Source: Thaumasiovibrio subtropicus
GTDB taxonomy: Bacteria > Pseudomonadota > Gammaproteobacteria > Enterobacterales > Vibrionaceae
DNA: 64,000 bases
NCBI RefSeq assembly: GCF_019703835.1
Contig: NZ_AP023054.1
Location: forward strand, 806,001 to 870,000
Reading direction: 5' to 3'
Part shown: positions 26,901 to 36,742 of the stretch, one piece after another
Numbering within the stretch: the stretch's first letter is position 1
Layout of the letters: every line of letters starts with the position of its first letter
Notes under the pieces: generated by a model
The model's database searches: none
Told to the model about the DNA's origin: nothing
The model's input: the letters and a program-made list of their open reading frames with translations, nothing else
Program-made: the position numbers and the translations under genes

Positions 26901-28157
26901 ATGCCTACGAGTAACCTGTCTGAAGTGCTGTTTAAGCCCACTAAATCGAAGAAAGAGACGTCGACAATTATTCGTGTAGAGGGTGCGCCAGATACCCCGT
27001 GTCATGAGTCGACTAGCCATGATGATGGGCGCGGATTTTATCGGGTATTGAAGCGACCACTTTGGGCATGGGAAGGGGTTGACCCGGTAGAAATGGAAGC
27101 GATTTTTGCTTCAATGTCTGCGTCTGAACACGAACGAAGTGATGAGCGTTTGATCGATACAGTGAAAGATTATCACCACGGTAACTGGAATTACGAGTGG
27201 GTGCAGCTTGGGATGCGTTATCAAAAAGAGGCGATGCACGCTGAGGAGCAAGCTGGATTTGATCCCGAGAAAGTCGCGTCACTCTGGTTAAGAGCAAGTA
27301 CACATTACGGTATCGCAGCGTATCCGCACCTCCGTGGTGATGAGCTGGCAATGCAAGCGGATGTATTAGCGATGCAAGCCTACCGACATGCCATGTCCTT
27401 AATGCATCAAACAATTAAAACAATTGAGTTCAATTACAAGGGTAAAGCGGTTCAGGCTTATCTGCATTTGCCGCGCACTGATAAAGCGTTACCTACGGTG
27501 ATCGCCAGTGGCGGGTTGGATACGCTTCAAACGGAACTTTGGAAAACCTATACCGATTACTTTGCGCCAGCCGAGATTGCAATGGTGACACTCGATATGC
27601 CATCAATGGGACATAGCCATAACTGCCCGTTTAATGAAGATACGAGTGTTTTACACATGACCCTGCTCGAAGAGTTACAAAAGGTCGCTTGGGTTGATCA
27701 AAATAATATCGCCACCTTTGGTACTCGAGTTGGTGCGAATGCCGCTATCAGACTCGCCTTCCTAGCGAGTAATAAGATTAAAGCCGCAGTCAGTTTAGGT
27801 GGCACCCTACACGATTTCTATACGGGGGGACATCGACTCGATACATTACCTCGGATGTATTTTGATGTGTTTGCCTCTCGTTTGGGTAAAACGACGATTC
27901 CAAAGTCAACGTTGGTGAGTCAGCTCTGTACTTTTTCATTGAAACAGCAAGGGTTATTAGGGCGACGCGCCTGTTCTGTGCCTATGTTAGGGGTAAGTTT
28001 GGAAGGGGATAGCTTCTGTCCGCCATCGGACAACCATCTGCTGGCTGCGTCTAGTCGTGATGGTAAAGCCATCATTTTGCCTGACTCACCATTGAATACG
28101 GGATACCATCGTTGTATGACGGCCGTTACTCAATGGTTACAAGAAAAATTGCGTTAA
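26901..28157 (+). CDS. frsA: Esterase/fermentation-respiration switch protein FrsA
   Basis: Alpha/beta-hydrolase fold protein of 418 residues (E. coli 414). FrsA binds unphosphorylated EIIA-Glc in E. coli and is an esterase; it was linked to mixed-acid fermentation in Vibrio vulnificus, though a proposed pyruvate decarboxylase activity was disputed. Motifs: NLSEVLFKPTKSKKETST at the N terminus, YGIAAYPHLRGDELA, and LDMPSMGHS. The nucleophile-elbow region reads FGTRVGANAA, as in other FrsA, without a classic G-x-S-x-G. The ATG at 26901 matches the E. coli start; the frame extends 16 codons further up. EIIA-Glc itself (crr) is in this window at 49659. Confidence 0.92.
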   Translation: MPTSNLSEVLFKPTKSKKETSTIIRVEGAPDTPCHESTSHDDGRGFYRVLKRPLWAWEGVDPVEMEAIFASMSASEHERSDERLIDTVKDYHHGNWNYEWVQLGMRYQKEAMHAEEQAGFDPEKVASLWLRASTHYGIAAYPHLRGDELAMQADVLAMQAYRHAMSLMHQTIKTIEFNYKGKAVQAYLHLPRTDKALPTVIASGGLDTLQTELWKTYTDYFAPAEIAMVTLDMPSMGHSHNCPFNEDTSVLHMTLLEELQKVAWVDQNNIATFGTRVGANAAIRLAFLASNKIKAAVSLGGTLHDFYTGGHRLDTLPRMYFDVFASRLGKTTIPKSTLVSQLCTFSLKQQGLLGRRACSVPMLGVSLEGDSFCPPSDNHLLAASSRDGKAIILPDSPLNTGYHRCMTAVTQWLQEKLR

Positions 28158-28281
28158 CCACCAAACTTGACTAATACCACTTGCGCAACACATGGATATA
28201 CGCATACTGAAATAGTATAAATACAACGTAGATAATCAATAACTGCTGTAATTTTGTGCTATTAAGCCTAAGGAAGGGAAT

Positions 28282-28683
28282 ATGACGACTCCAACACATG
28301 GGCGCTTGATGATTAAGTTGGCTGCGATTGGCCCTTATTTGCGCGACAAACGTAGTCAAAAAGAGCGCTATTTCTTTGACTCCCTAGTTAGCTGTGTCAA
28401 TGCGAAGAAGCCACCCGAAGAGCGTGAGTTCTGGGGCTGGTGGTTAATTTTGGATACCAAGGATGAAAACTTTGTCGCGCAATATGGTTTCGGTCGTTAT
28501 GACTTGAGTGGTGATTGGCAATCAGATCCGCTACCTAAAAATGTGGTTGAAGAGGTTGAAGCCAACTTGGCGGAGTTCGAAAAACTACTTTCAGCGGGAA
28601 TGTTAGAACATTTTAACATTCAAATGCCAAAAGCAACGGAGGCTGACGAGAATAGATTGCAAGAATTAGCGATATCGAGCTAA
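28282..28683 (+). CDS. crl: Sigma factor-binding protein Crl
   Basis: 133-residue Crl, which helps RpoS bind core RNA polymerase. Conserved motifs: CVNAKKPPEEREFWGWWL and the central FWGWW aromatic block, YGFGRYDLSGDWQ. Length equals E. coli Crl (133). Position between frsA and proB is the standard order. Ribosome binding site AAGGAAGG seven bases before the ATG. Confidence 0.95.
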   Translation: MTTPTHGRLMIKLAAIGPYLRDKRSQKERYFFDSLVSCVNAKKPPEEREFWGWWLILDTKDENFVAQYGFGRYDLSGDWQSDPLPKNVVEEVEANLAEFEKLLSAGMLEHFNIQMPKATEADENRLQELAISS

Positions 28684-28768
28684 TTTTCGCTTAAACGCGG
28701 TATTTTCTTGTGATTTCTCGCTGGGATTGATAAAAGAAAGCTAGGTTTTCTTAATAATATTGATTCCA

Positions 28769-29875
28769 ATGATGCGCAGTCACACTATTGTCGTAAAATT
28801 GGGAACCAGTGTGTTAACTGGGGGTACGCAAAAAGTTGATCGTGCCCATATGGTTGAGCTGGTTCGCCAATGTGCAATGCTACAACGCCAAGGCCACAAA
28901 GTGGTTATCGTTTCCTCAGGCGCAATTGCCGCTGGCCGAGAGCATCTCAATTACCCCGCCTTACCCAATACCATCGCAACAAAGCAGATGTTGGCTTCAG
29001 TTGGTCAATCTCGCCTTATCCAAGAATGGGAACATCTGTTTGCTATTTATGGCCTCAATGTCGGTCAAATGCTGTTAACAAGGGCAGATCTTGATGATCG
29101 CGAGCGTTATCTGAATGCACGAGATATGATTCAAACCTTGCTTGAACACGGCATTATCCCTGTGGTTAATGAGAATGACGCTGTTGCAACCACAGAGATA
29201 AAAGTGGGTGACAACGACAATCTATCCGCATTGGTCGCGATTCTCGCTGAAGCGGACCAATTGTTACTGTTAACTGATCAGCTAGGGCTCTTTACCGCCG
29301 ATCCGAGAAATAACCCAGAAGCAGAGCTGATTCGAGAAGTGCATACGATTGATGAAACGCTGCACAAGTTGGCGGGTGGCAGTGGTACAAACCTTGGCAC
29401 CGGCGGCATGGCGACAAAGCTGCAAGCTGCCGACGTTGCAAGGCGTGCAGGTATTGAAGTCACTATTGCCGCGGGAAGTCGTCCTGATGTCATTACCGAT
29501 ATTGCCGCTGGAGAAGCGGTAGGGACACGTTTTTTACCGTTGGAATCGCCGCTTGAGAGCCGTAAGCGTTGGATACTCGGTGGTCCCGCAGTACAAGGTC
29601 AGTTAATTATTGATGCGGGGGCCGTGACTGCTGTCACCCAACGTGGGAGTAGTTTGCTGGCCAAAGGTATCGTTGCTGTCAGTGGGCAGTTTGCACGTGG
29701 TGAAGTCGTACATGTGAACACCTCAACGGGTCAAACAGTCGCGCGCGGTATTAGCCGTTACGGCTCTGAAGACTTGAGTAAGATAGCTGGAAAGCATAGC
29801 CAAGATATCGTAGAAACTTTAGGTTATGAGTATGGGCCAGCGGCGATTCATCGCGATGATATGGTCGTGATTTGA
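28769..29875 (+). CDS. proB: Glutamate 5-kinase
   Basis: First enzyme of proline synthesis (glutamate to glutamyl-5-phosphate), 368 residues with the ATG at 28769; an adjacent ATG at 28772 gives 367, the E. coli length. A TTG three codons up is less likely. Amino acid kinase domain with [31 protein letters not shown] and [20 protein letters not shown], then a C-terminal PUA domain (about 280-360). The last residues HRDDMVVI are followed at once by the insertion sequence, so the stop codon may be supplied by or lie at the element boundary. ProA is now 1.4 kb downstream. Confidence 0.95.
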   Translation: MMRSHTIVVKLGTSVLTGGTQKVDRAHMVELVRQCAMLQRQGHKVVIVSSGAIAAGREHLNYPALPNTIATKQMLASVGQSRLIQEWEHLFAIYGLNVGQMLLTRADLDDRERYLNARDMIQTLLEHGIIPVVNENDAVATTEIKVGDNDNLSALVAILAEADQLLLLTDQLGLFTADPRNNPEAELIREVHTIDETLHKLAGGSGTNLGTGGMATKLQAADVARRAGIEVTIAAGSRPDVITDIAAGEAVGTRFLPLESPLESRKRWILGGPAVQGQLIIDAGAVTAVTQRGSSLLAKGIVAVSGQFARGEVVHVNTSTGQTVARGISRYGSEDLSKIAGKHSQDIVETLGYEYGPAAIHRDDMVVI

Positions 29876-29961
29876 TGTAATGGTCTTCCCTCGCACTAAT
29901 CGGCATCGCAATGTGCCAAGATAGCGTTGATAAATCGCCTATCTAAAAACGAGGGAAGACC

Positions 29962-30987
29962 ATGAATAAGTGTAAAACCATTGGTATCGATTTAGCAAAG
30001 AATACTTTTTACTTCATCATGTTGGACAAACAGGGTAAGCAAGTTGAGAGAAAGAAATTAAATCGACAACAGCTCATTGGCTATCTCTCGAAGCTAGAGA
30101 CTTGTGTCATTGCGATGGAAGCATGCGGTACAGCGCATTACTGGGGACGAAAAATAGGCCAGCTAGGGCACTCTGTTGTATTACTTCCCGCTCAGCATGT
30201 GAAAGGCTATTTACGAGGCCAAAAGAATGACTATAACGATGCAAAGGCCATCGCAGAAGCGTGTCAGCACGGTGCGATTCGCCCCGTTGCGGTCAAATCC
30301 CTAGCGCAGCAAGACGACCAAACTTTTTTGCTCATGCGTCAACACGTGAGTAGTGACAGAAAGCGCTTAATCAATCATGTGAGAGGGTTGCTGGCGGAGT
30401 ATGGGGTAGTGCTGGCGAGAGGAAGTCAGGTATTGCGTAAATCGCTGCCTTTTATTCTAGAAGATGTTGAGAACGGCTTAACCGACGAATTTCGAGCGCT
30501 TTTATTCAGGCAATACACACAACTCGAAAGGCTTGACGAAGAGCTACAGTGGTACGACGAAAGGTTGGCCGAAAAAGTGAAGCAAAAAGACGTTTGTCAG
30601 CGTTTGATAAAAGTGCCAGGTATTGGTCCCGTGGTGAGTTTTTCCTTAAGAGCCTGGATGGGAAGTGGTGAGCAATTTAAACGAGGGCGTGATGCGTCAG
30701 CAGCCTTAGGTTTAGTGCCCAAGCAATTTAGCACGGGAGGTCGAGAGGTATTGCTTGGCATTACAAAGCGAGGGAATCAGCAGTTAAGGTCATTCGTGGT
30801 TCATGGTGCAAGAGCGGTTGTGAGTCGAGCCGATGGCAAAACAGACAGGCTTAGTCAATGGATATTGCGGCTGGTTGAAAGGCGAGGTTTTAACAAGGCT
30901 GTGGTGGCGCTGGCGAATAAGATAATCCGTATCGCGTGGGTCATTATCTGTCGAGGAGAAAGCTATAAAGCGCCAGCGGCGGTTTAA
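29962..30987 (+). CDS. IS110/IS1111-family transposase (DEDD recombinase)
   Basis: 341 residues. RuvC-like DEDD residues are Asp10 (TIGIDLAK), Glu53 (VIAMEAC), Asp90 and Asp93 (QKNDYNDAKAIAEA). The C-terminal Tnp_20 domain has VPGIGPVVSFSL (HhH-like) and GRDASAALGLVPKQ then STGGR, with the expected catalytic serine region. The frame is intact, so the element may be active. The ribosome binding site GAGGGAAG sits within an inverted-repeat copy that is perfectly complementary to the left repeat. Recent work shows that IS110-family recombinases use a guide RNA from the element's non-coding end. Confidence 0.93.
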   Translation: MNKCKTIGIDLAKNTFYFIMLDKQGKQVERKKLNRQQLIGYLSKLETCVIAMEACGTAHYWGRKIGQLGHSVVLLPAQHVKGYLRGQKNDYNDAKAIAEACQHGAIRPVAVKSLAQQDDQTFLLMRQHVSSDRKRLINHVRGLLAEYGVVLARGSQVLRKSLPFILEDVENGLTDEFRALLFRQYTQLERLDEELQWYDERLAEKVKQKDVCQRLIKVPGIGPVVSFSLRAWMGSGEQFKRGRDASAALGLVPKQFSTGGREVLLGITKRGNQQLRSFVVHGARAVVSRADGKTDRLSQWILRLVERRGFNKAVVALANKIIRIAWVIICRGESYKAPAAV

Positions 30988-31227
30988 CAGAAAGATTTAA
31001 CTAAAGCGTCACACACCAGATATTGCGTAGATAGCAGTTTAGATGAAAAACAGGTAAGACCAGCATATAGGGACCCTGATATACTCAAAGGTTTACCAAA
31101 ACCGTTAATTTGATAAGGGCTATATGCGCGAAGTGTCATCAAGGCCAGAAGCCACACGAGCTTCACGCATAGGCCGGATATATGAAAGCAACCTGTCCCT
31201 TTTATCGACATTGGTATCTTGCCAATA
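30988..31227 (+). ncRNA. Candidate bridge/seek RNA region of the IS
   Basis: 240 bases of non-coding DNA between the transposase stop and IRR, where IS1111-group elements encode their guide RNA. I see potential stems: GCATATAG (about 31056) with CTATATGC (about 31118), enclosing a region with AAAGGTTTACC; GGCCAGAAGCC; and ATTGG/CCAAT at 31210-31226. These could form the loops that hold target and donor guides. Placement is by family knowledge; the RNA is not proven. Confidence 0.4.
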
Positions 31228-31247
31228 GAGGGAAGACCATATATGAG
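31219..31247 (+). promoter_or_regulatory. Outward hybrid promoter across the IS right end
   Basis: TTGCCA (31219-31224) inside the IS, 17-base spacer containing IRR, and TATGAG (31242-31247) at or beyond the element edge. It points at proA, 40 bases downstream, and could restore proA expression after the insertion. Confidence 0.4.
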
Positions 31248-31285
31248 TATATATTAAAGTGAATTAACACATGCAAGGAGACATC

Positions 31286-32542
31286 GTGGATCTGATTACT
31301 ATGGGGCAAGCCGCCCAACAAGCCGCTTTTGAACTTGCCACTGCTTCAACCGCTCAGAAAAACAAAGCACTGTTGATTATTGCGGATGAACTGGAAGCAA
31401 ATGCGGAGACCATTCTCGCGGCCAATGCGAAAGATTTAACAGCAGCAGAGGCGGCTGGGATCCCCGCAGCAATGCTCGATCGTTTAATGTTGAACACTGA
31501 GCGTTTGCAAGGCATTGCTGACGATGTCCGTAATGTTGTTGCATTGCCTGACCCTGTCGGTGAAGAGCTCGATGGACGTATCCTTGAAAATGGGATGAAG
31601 CTGGTACGTCGCCGCGTCCCTTTAGGTGTGGTTGGTGTGATTTACGAAGCGCGCCCGAATGTCACTATCGACATTGCAGCGCTTTGTTTAAAAACAGGTA
31701 ATGCGAGTATCCTTCGTGGCGGTAAAGAGACCTTTCATTCCAACATGGCGCTGGTGGCGGTGATTCAAACCGCTCTTGAGAAAGCCGCGCTACCGATGGC
31801 ATCTGTCCAGTATATCAGTCGCCCTGATCGTGAGCTGGTTTCCCAGTTGCTCAAAATGGATCAATATGTCGACATGATTATTCCGCGCGGCGGTGCAGGC
31901 TTACATCAGATGTGTAAGGAAAATAGCACCATCCCCGTCATCATTGGCGGGTTTGGAATAAGCCATATTTATGTCGATAAAAGTGCAGATTTGCCACGCG
32001 CTTTAGACGTAGTGGATAACAGTAAGACGCAACGTCCGTCGGCATGTAATGCGCTCGATACCCTTTTGGTCGATCGCGCTGTCGCCGCAGAGTTCTTACC
32101 GCTGCTGACTAGCCGTATGAATGAAAAATCTGTGACCCTCGTTGCGACTGAAGAGGCATTTGGGCTGCTAGAGGGTAAGGCAGATACCTTGCGTCTCGCC
32201 GAAGCGGGAGATTTTGATACAGAGTGGCTCAGCTTTACCTTGGGCATCAAACTGGTTGATGGTGTCGAAGAAGCAGTGACGCACATGCGAGAGCATAATG
32301 CGAGCCACTCGGATGCCGTATTGACGAATGATATTGGGGTTGCAGAACGTTTCGTGAATGCAGCTGGGTCTGCGGCCGTTTATGTTAATGCGTCTACACG
32401 TTTTACCGATGGCGCTCAGTTTGGCCTGGGTGCCGAAGTCGCGGTGTCTACTCAAAAACTGCATGCACGAGGCCCGATGGGGTTAACGGAGCTGACGAGT
32501 TACAAGTGGGTGGGTCAAGCTGACTATTTAATTCGCAGTTAG
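31286..32542 (+). CDS. proA: Glutamate-5-semialdehyde dehydrogenase
   Basis: Second enzyme of proline synthesis, 418 residues (E. coli 417). I chose the GTG at 31286, five bases after AAGGAG, because the alignment with E. coli begins there ([10 protein letters not shown] against MGIAAKQASY); the upstream ATG at 31271 would place the ribosome binding site inside the gene. Catalytic cysteine in [14 protein letters not shown]; conserved [17 protein letters not shown] and [17 protein letters not shown]. Its operon partner proB is cut off by the IS, so expression must come from readthrough or a promoter in the IS end. Confidence 0.95.
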   Translation: MDLITMGQAAQQAAFELATASTAQKNKALLIIADELEANAETILAANAKDLTAAEAAGIPAAMLDRLMLNTERLQGIADDVRNVVALPDPVGEELDGRILENGMKLVRRRVPLGVVGVIYEARPNVTIDIAALCLKTGNASILRGGKETFHSNMALVAVIQTALEKAALPMASVQYISRPDRELVSQLLKMDQYVDMIIPRGGAGLHQMCKENSTIPVIIGGFGISHIYVDKSADLPRALDVVDNSKTQRPSACNALDTLLVDRAVAAEFLPLLTSRMNEKSVTLVATEEAFGLLEGKADTLRLAEAGDFDTEWLSFTLGIKLVDGVEEAVTHMREHNASHSDAVLTNDIGVAERFVNAAGSAAVYVNASTRFTDGAQFGLGAEVAVSTQKLHARGPMGLTELTSYKWVGQADYLIRS

Positions 32543-32577
32543 TCATGCGAGCTTGGAAATCACGTGAACTTGGAAAC

Positions 32578-32608
32578 AAAAAAGGAGCCCATTGGCTCCT
32601 TTTTTTTG
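32578..32608 (+). terminator. Terminator downstream of proA
   Basis: GGAGCC CATT GGCTCC hairpin flanked by A-run and eight T; works in both directions. Confidence 0.92.
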
Positions 32609-32692
32609 CGATGTTGACTGCCTTTGTTCTGCACTCACTCTAATCCAAGAATGAGGTCGAAGAGGCTTATTATATGTAGGGTAGTACGGAGT

Positions 32693-32860
32693 TTAGTGTT
32701 TGGCAGAGTACTTTTTCTTGTCTGCTGCTAACAACGCATCCAGCTCTCGGTTCTTTGGAAGTACCGTCATATTTGCTGTGTATTTTAACGCCATTATATT
32801 GCCGACCAGAACACTGATCACAACAATACTGAGTACCCAAGGGTTGAATAGTAGCGCCAT
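32693..32860 (-). CDS. Small single-span membrane protein (DUF2897-like)
   Basis: 55 residues from the ATG at 32860, which has GAGG nine bases before it; a GTG five codons up and an ATG two codons up are alternatives. One hydrophobic helix (about 9-24, VLSIVVISVLVGNI) followed by MALKYTAN and a charged C-terminal tail ending KKKYSAKH. It resembles the DUF2897 family of vibrios and shewanellas; the function is unknown. It faces the proA terminator. Confidence 0.7.
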   Translation of the reverse strand: MALLFNPWVLSIVVISVLVGNIMALKYTANMTVLPKNRELDALLAADKKKYSAKH

Positions 32861-33059
32861 AATCATCTGCCTCACTTTGTTTGTTATTTAAACTAACTGT
32901 AACAAGGTTTTTCTGATTGGGCGAATATGTAAATTTGATTTCGGGCGTGAGTTGGCATTTTTAACCACAATAAAAGAAAGGTTTATTTTTTAACTTATTG
33001 TTATTTAGATGGTTTTATTTTTGATAGATCGGTAAAGTAAACAATGTTTGCAAAACTCG

Positions 33060-34852
<1,793 letters not shown>

Positions 34853-35200
34853 TTACTTAAACAGCGTCTGGTATTGGTCGGCCTTAAAGCCTACATGGAG
34901 TTGCTCGCCTACTTTGAGCACTGGGCGTTTAATCATCGCCGGTGCAGCAAGCATCAGAGATATCGCTTTTTCCGTATCAATATTCTCTTTATCGGCTTCG
35001 TCTAGCTGACGATACGTTGTTCCACGTTTATTGAGCAGGATTTCCCAGCCTAACGCATCAACAAAAGAGCGCAGTAACGCTTCATCTATGCCTTGTTTGC
35101 GGTAGTCGTGAAATTGGTACGCAACGGATTCGGCTTCTAGCCATTTCTTGGCTTTTTTGATGGTATCGCAGTTAGCGATGCCATACATGGTGACTTCCAT
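34853..35200 (-). CDS. ArsC/Spx-family protein (YffB-like)
   Basis: Thioredoxin-fold protein of 115 residues resembling E. coli YffB. YGIANCDTIKKAKKWL has the single active-type cysteine; GWEILLNKRGTTYRQL and PAMIKRPVL (cis-Pro region) complete the family pattern. The start at 35200 gives the usual N-terminal strand; an ATG at 35188 with a better-spaced GGAAG is possible. YffB binds glutathione, and it is not a proven arsenate reductase. Co-directional with dapE. Confidence 0.88.
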   Translation of the reverse strand: MEVTMYGIANCDTIKKAKKWLEAESVAYQFHDYRKQGIDEALLRSFVDALGWEILLNKRGTTYRQLDEADKENIDTEKAISLMLAAPAMIKRPVLKVGEQLHVGFKADQYQTLFK

Positions 35201-35463
35201 TTTGTTCACTCGGTCTGTTCGGTTTTTGATGCCACAGTTATAACGATAATCGGTATGGATCACAAATTTGTCACCACTTTTTCTCGTTACCCTCTGCGGT
35301 GTATATGGATGGTTACAAAACGACTACTGCTATGAATAGGTATTGAATGTCAGTAAAAATGCGCACTTTTCTTGGTAATGAAACCGTCACTCCATTGATC
35401 AAACTCAACATCTTGATAGCGGAAGTCTGAATAATGTGACTTATATGATTGTTGGAGGTCTCA

Positions 35464-35745
35464 ATGGAACTGAATCCTGTTTTTGCTCGTCGTCTTTATC
35501 TAGCACTGTTGGTCAACAAGATTGAGCGTCCGAATGTGCCTAAGTTAATAGAGTGCACAGGCTGGCCACGTCGTACCATCCAAGATGTCTTAAAGGCTTT
35601 GCCAGGAATTGGTATCGAACTGACCTTTATTCAAGATGGCAAACGCCATAATGATGGGTACTATCAGTTGTGTGACTGGGGGCCATTTGATCAAGATTGG
35701 GTCAGCGACAGACAAGCCTTGATTGAAAACACCCTGTTTACTTAA
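35464..35745 (+). CDS. Winged helix-turn-helix protein
   Basis: 93 residues from the ATG at 35464, preceded by a strong GGAGG. The first 55 residues look like a winged helix: FARRLYLALLVNKI, then PNVPKLIECTGWPRRTIQDVLKAL as the helix-turn-helix, then GIGIELTFIQDGKRHNDGYYQL as the wing. The short tail is WGPFDQDWV. It is likely a DNA-binding regulator conserved in vibrios; target unknown. The longer frame from 35449 adds five residues and lacks a ribosome binding site. Confidence 0.75.
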   Translation: MELNPVFARRLYLALLVNKIERPNVPKLIECTGWPRRTIQDVLKALPGIGIELTFIQDGKRHNDGYYQLCDWGPFDQDWVSDRQALIENTLFT

Positions 35746-35762
35746 AGGCATATCGAGATGAG

Positions 35763-35786
35763 AAAGCCAGCGAAAGCTGGCTTTTT
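35763..35786 (+). terminator. Terminator downstream of the winged-helix gene
   Basis: AAGCCAGCGAAAGCTGGCTT hairpin (GAAA loop) followed by T-run. Confidence 0.9.
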
Positions 35787-35803
35787 GCGCTTTTGACTGA
35801 CCA

Positions 35804-36127
35804 TTATGGGCAATCATAGATGTGACCAATGAAGGTCACAGAGGTTTCGAACTCCATTTGAGGCGAAATTTCGATACGATTGCCACCAATATGTATGGCA
35901 TGGTTTCGAAGCTGGTTTAGCGCCCCTGTGGTGAGGTTGAAGTTTGTAATAAACCAATAGCTGTACCAGTGGCCTTCAGAGCCGACCCAAGTGTCGATGG
36001 GTTCGCATGACTGAGGGGTAACGGTGTTATCAAACACGATGGTGACATTCTCTGCGCCAGACTCTAGCGGGGTAACAGAACACCCCACCACCGCCAAGCA
36101 AAAGACCCCCAAAAGGCCTTTCTTCAT
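35804..36127 (-). CDS. Small lipoprotein (DUF4156-like)
   Basis: 107 residues with a lipobox VVGC (Cys16). The body has one conserved cysteine motif SCEPIDTWVG and ALNQLRNHAIHIGGNRIEI, which resembles DUF4156 lipoproteins (a small alpha/beta unit with the LRN...GGN pattern). Ends in a second cysteine (YDCP). Function unknown. The start overlaps the narP stop by 4 bases, so it probably rides on the narQP transcript. Confidence 0.75.
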   Translation of the reverse strand: MKKGLLGVFCLAVVGCSVTPLESGAENVTIVFDNTVTPQSCEPIDTWVGSEGHWYSYWFITNFNLTTGALNQLRNHAIHIGGNRIEISPQMEFETSVTFIGHIYDCP

Positions 36128-36738
36128 TTTTGTGACTCCAGATAGAGTAAAGTTGCCGCCACTCTTGAGGGTGCATTAAGCTTTTTCAAGACACTTTTGA
36201 CGTGGACTTTGACTGTTGATTCAGAGATGAAGAGTTTATCGGCGATCTCTTTGTTGCGAAAGCCCTCCGCGACAAATCTCAGTACTTCTGTTTCTCGCTT
36301 GGTCAGCTCAGGAAGCTGAGGGTGTGCATTGAGGATGTCGGTGAGTTGCGCTTTTACCGACGCACTATAAGCGTGGTTTCCGTGTGTCATGAGTTGGCGC
36401 AGTTGGGTGATCATATCATCAGGGTTGTCATCCTTAAGTAAATAGCCATCCGCGCCCGCTTGAACAATTTGACGAATATCACTGGCATCATCGGAGACGG
36501 TGAGGATAACGACCCAAGTCGTTGGGTTAATGTCTTTGATCTTTTTTAATGTCTCTAAGCCATTCAGGCCGCGCATGTTGAGATCAAGTAACACGAGGTC
36601 ATAGGGTTGCGTAAATTGCATGGCTTCATCACCACTGGCAAGATCACCGCATACCTCAAAATCAGGCTCAGCATTTAAAAGTTGACGTAGCCCTTTTCGT
36701 AATAGGGGATGATCATCGACAATTAAGACTTGCCACAT
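36124..36738 (-). CDS. narP: Nitrate/nitrite response regulator NarP
   Basis: NarL/FixJ-type regulator of 204 residues: REC domain (IVDDHPLLRKGLRQLL, phospho-acceptor Asp in LVLLDLNMRG, Lys in YLLKDD) and C-terminal LuxR-type HTH (LTKRETEVLRFVAEGFRNKEIA). Start at 36738 chosen because GAGGAG at the narQ end lies nine bases upstream and the sequence MWQVLIVDDH is a canonical start; the frame continues into narQ. Partner sensor narQ lies directly upstream. Named NarP rather than NarL because it accompanies NarQ and a nap operon only. Confidence 0.9.
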   Translation of the reverse strand: MWQVLIVDDHPLLRKGLRQLLNAEPDFEVCGDLASGDEAMQFTQPYDLVLLDLNMRGLNGLETLKKIKDINPTTWVVILTVSDDASDIRQIVQAGADGYLLKDDNPDDMITQLRQLMTHGNHAYSASVKAQLTDILNAHPQLPELTKRETEVLRFVAEGFRNKEIADKLFISESTVKVHVKSVLKKLNAPSRVAATLLYLESQK

Positions 36739-36742
36739 TGTT

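Larger units (their letters stand above)
29880..31240 (+). mobile_element. IS110-family (IS1111 group) insertion sequence between proB and proA
   Basis: Bounded by subterminal inverted repeats: IRL ATGGTCTTCCCTC at 29880-29892 and IRR GAGGGAAGACCAT at 31228-31240. Subterminal repeats and a longer non-coding 3' side are typical of the IS1111 group, whose real ends usually lie some bases outside the repeats (about 7 left, 3 right); the exact ends and any lack of target duplication cannot be set here. A third copy of the repeat (29950-29963, same orientation as IRR) covers the transposase ribosome binding site. The element separates the proBA operon. Confidence 0.9.
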
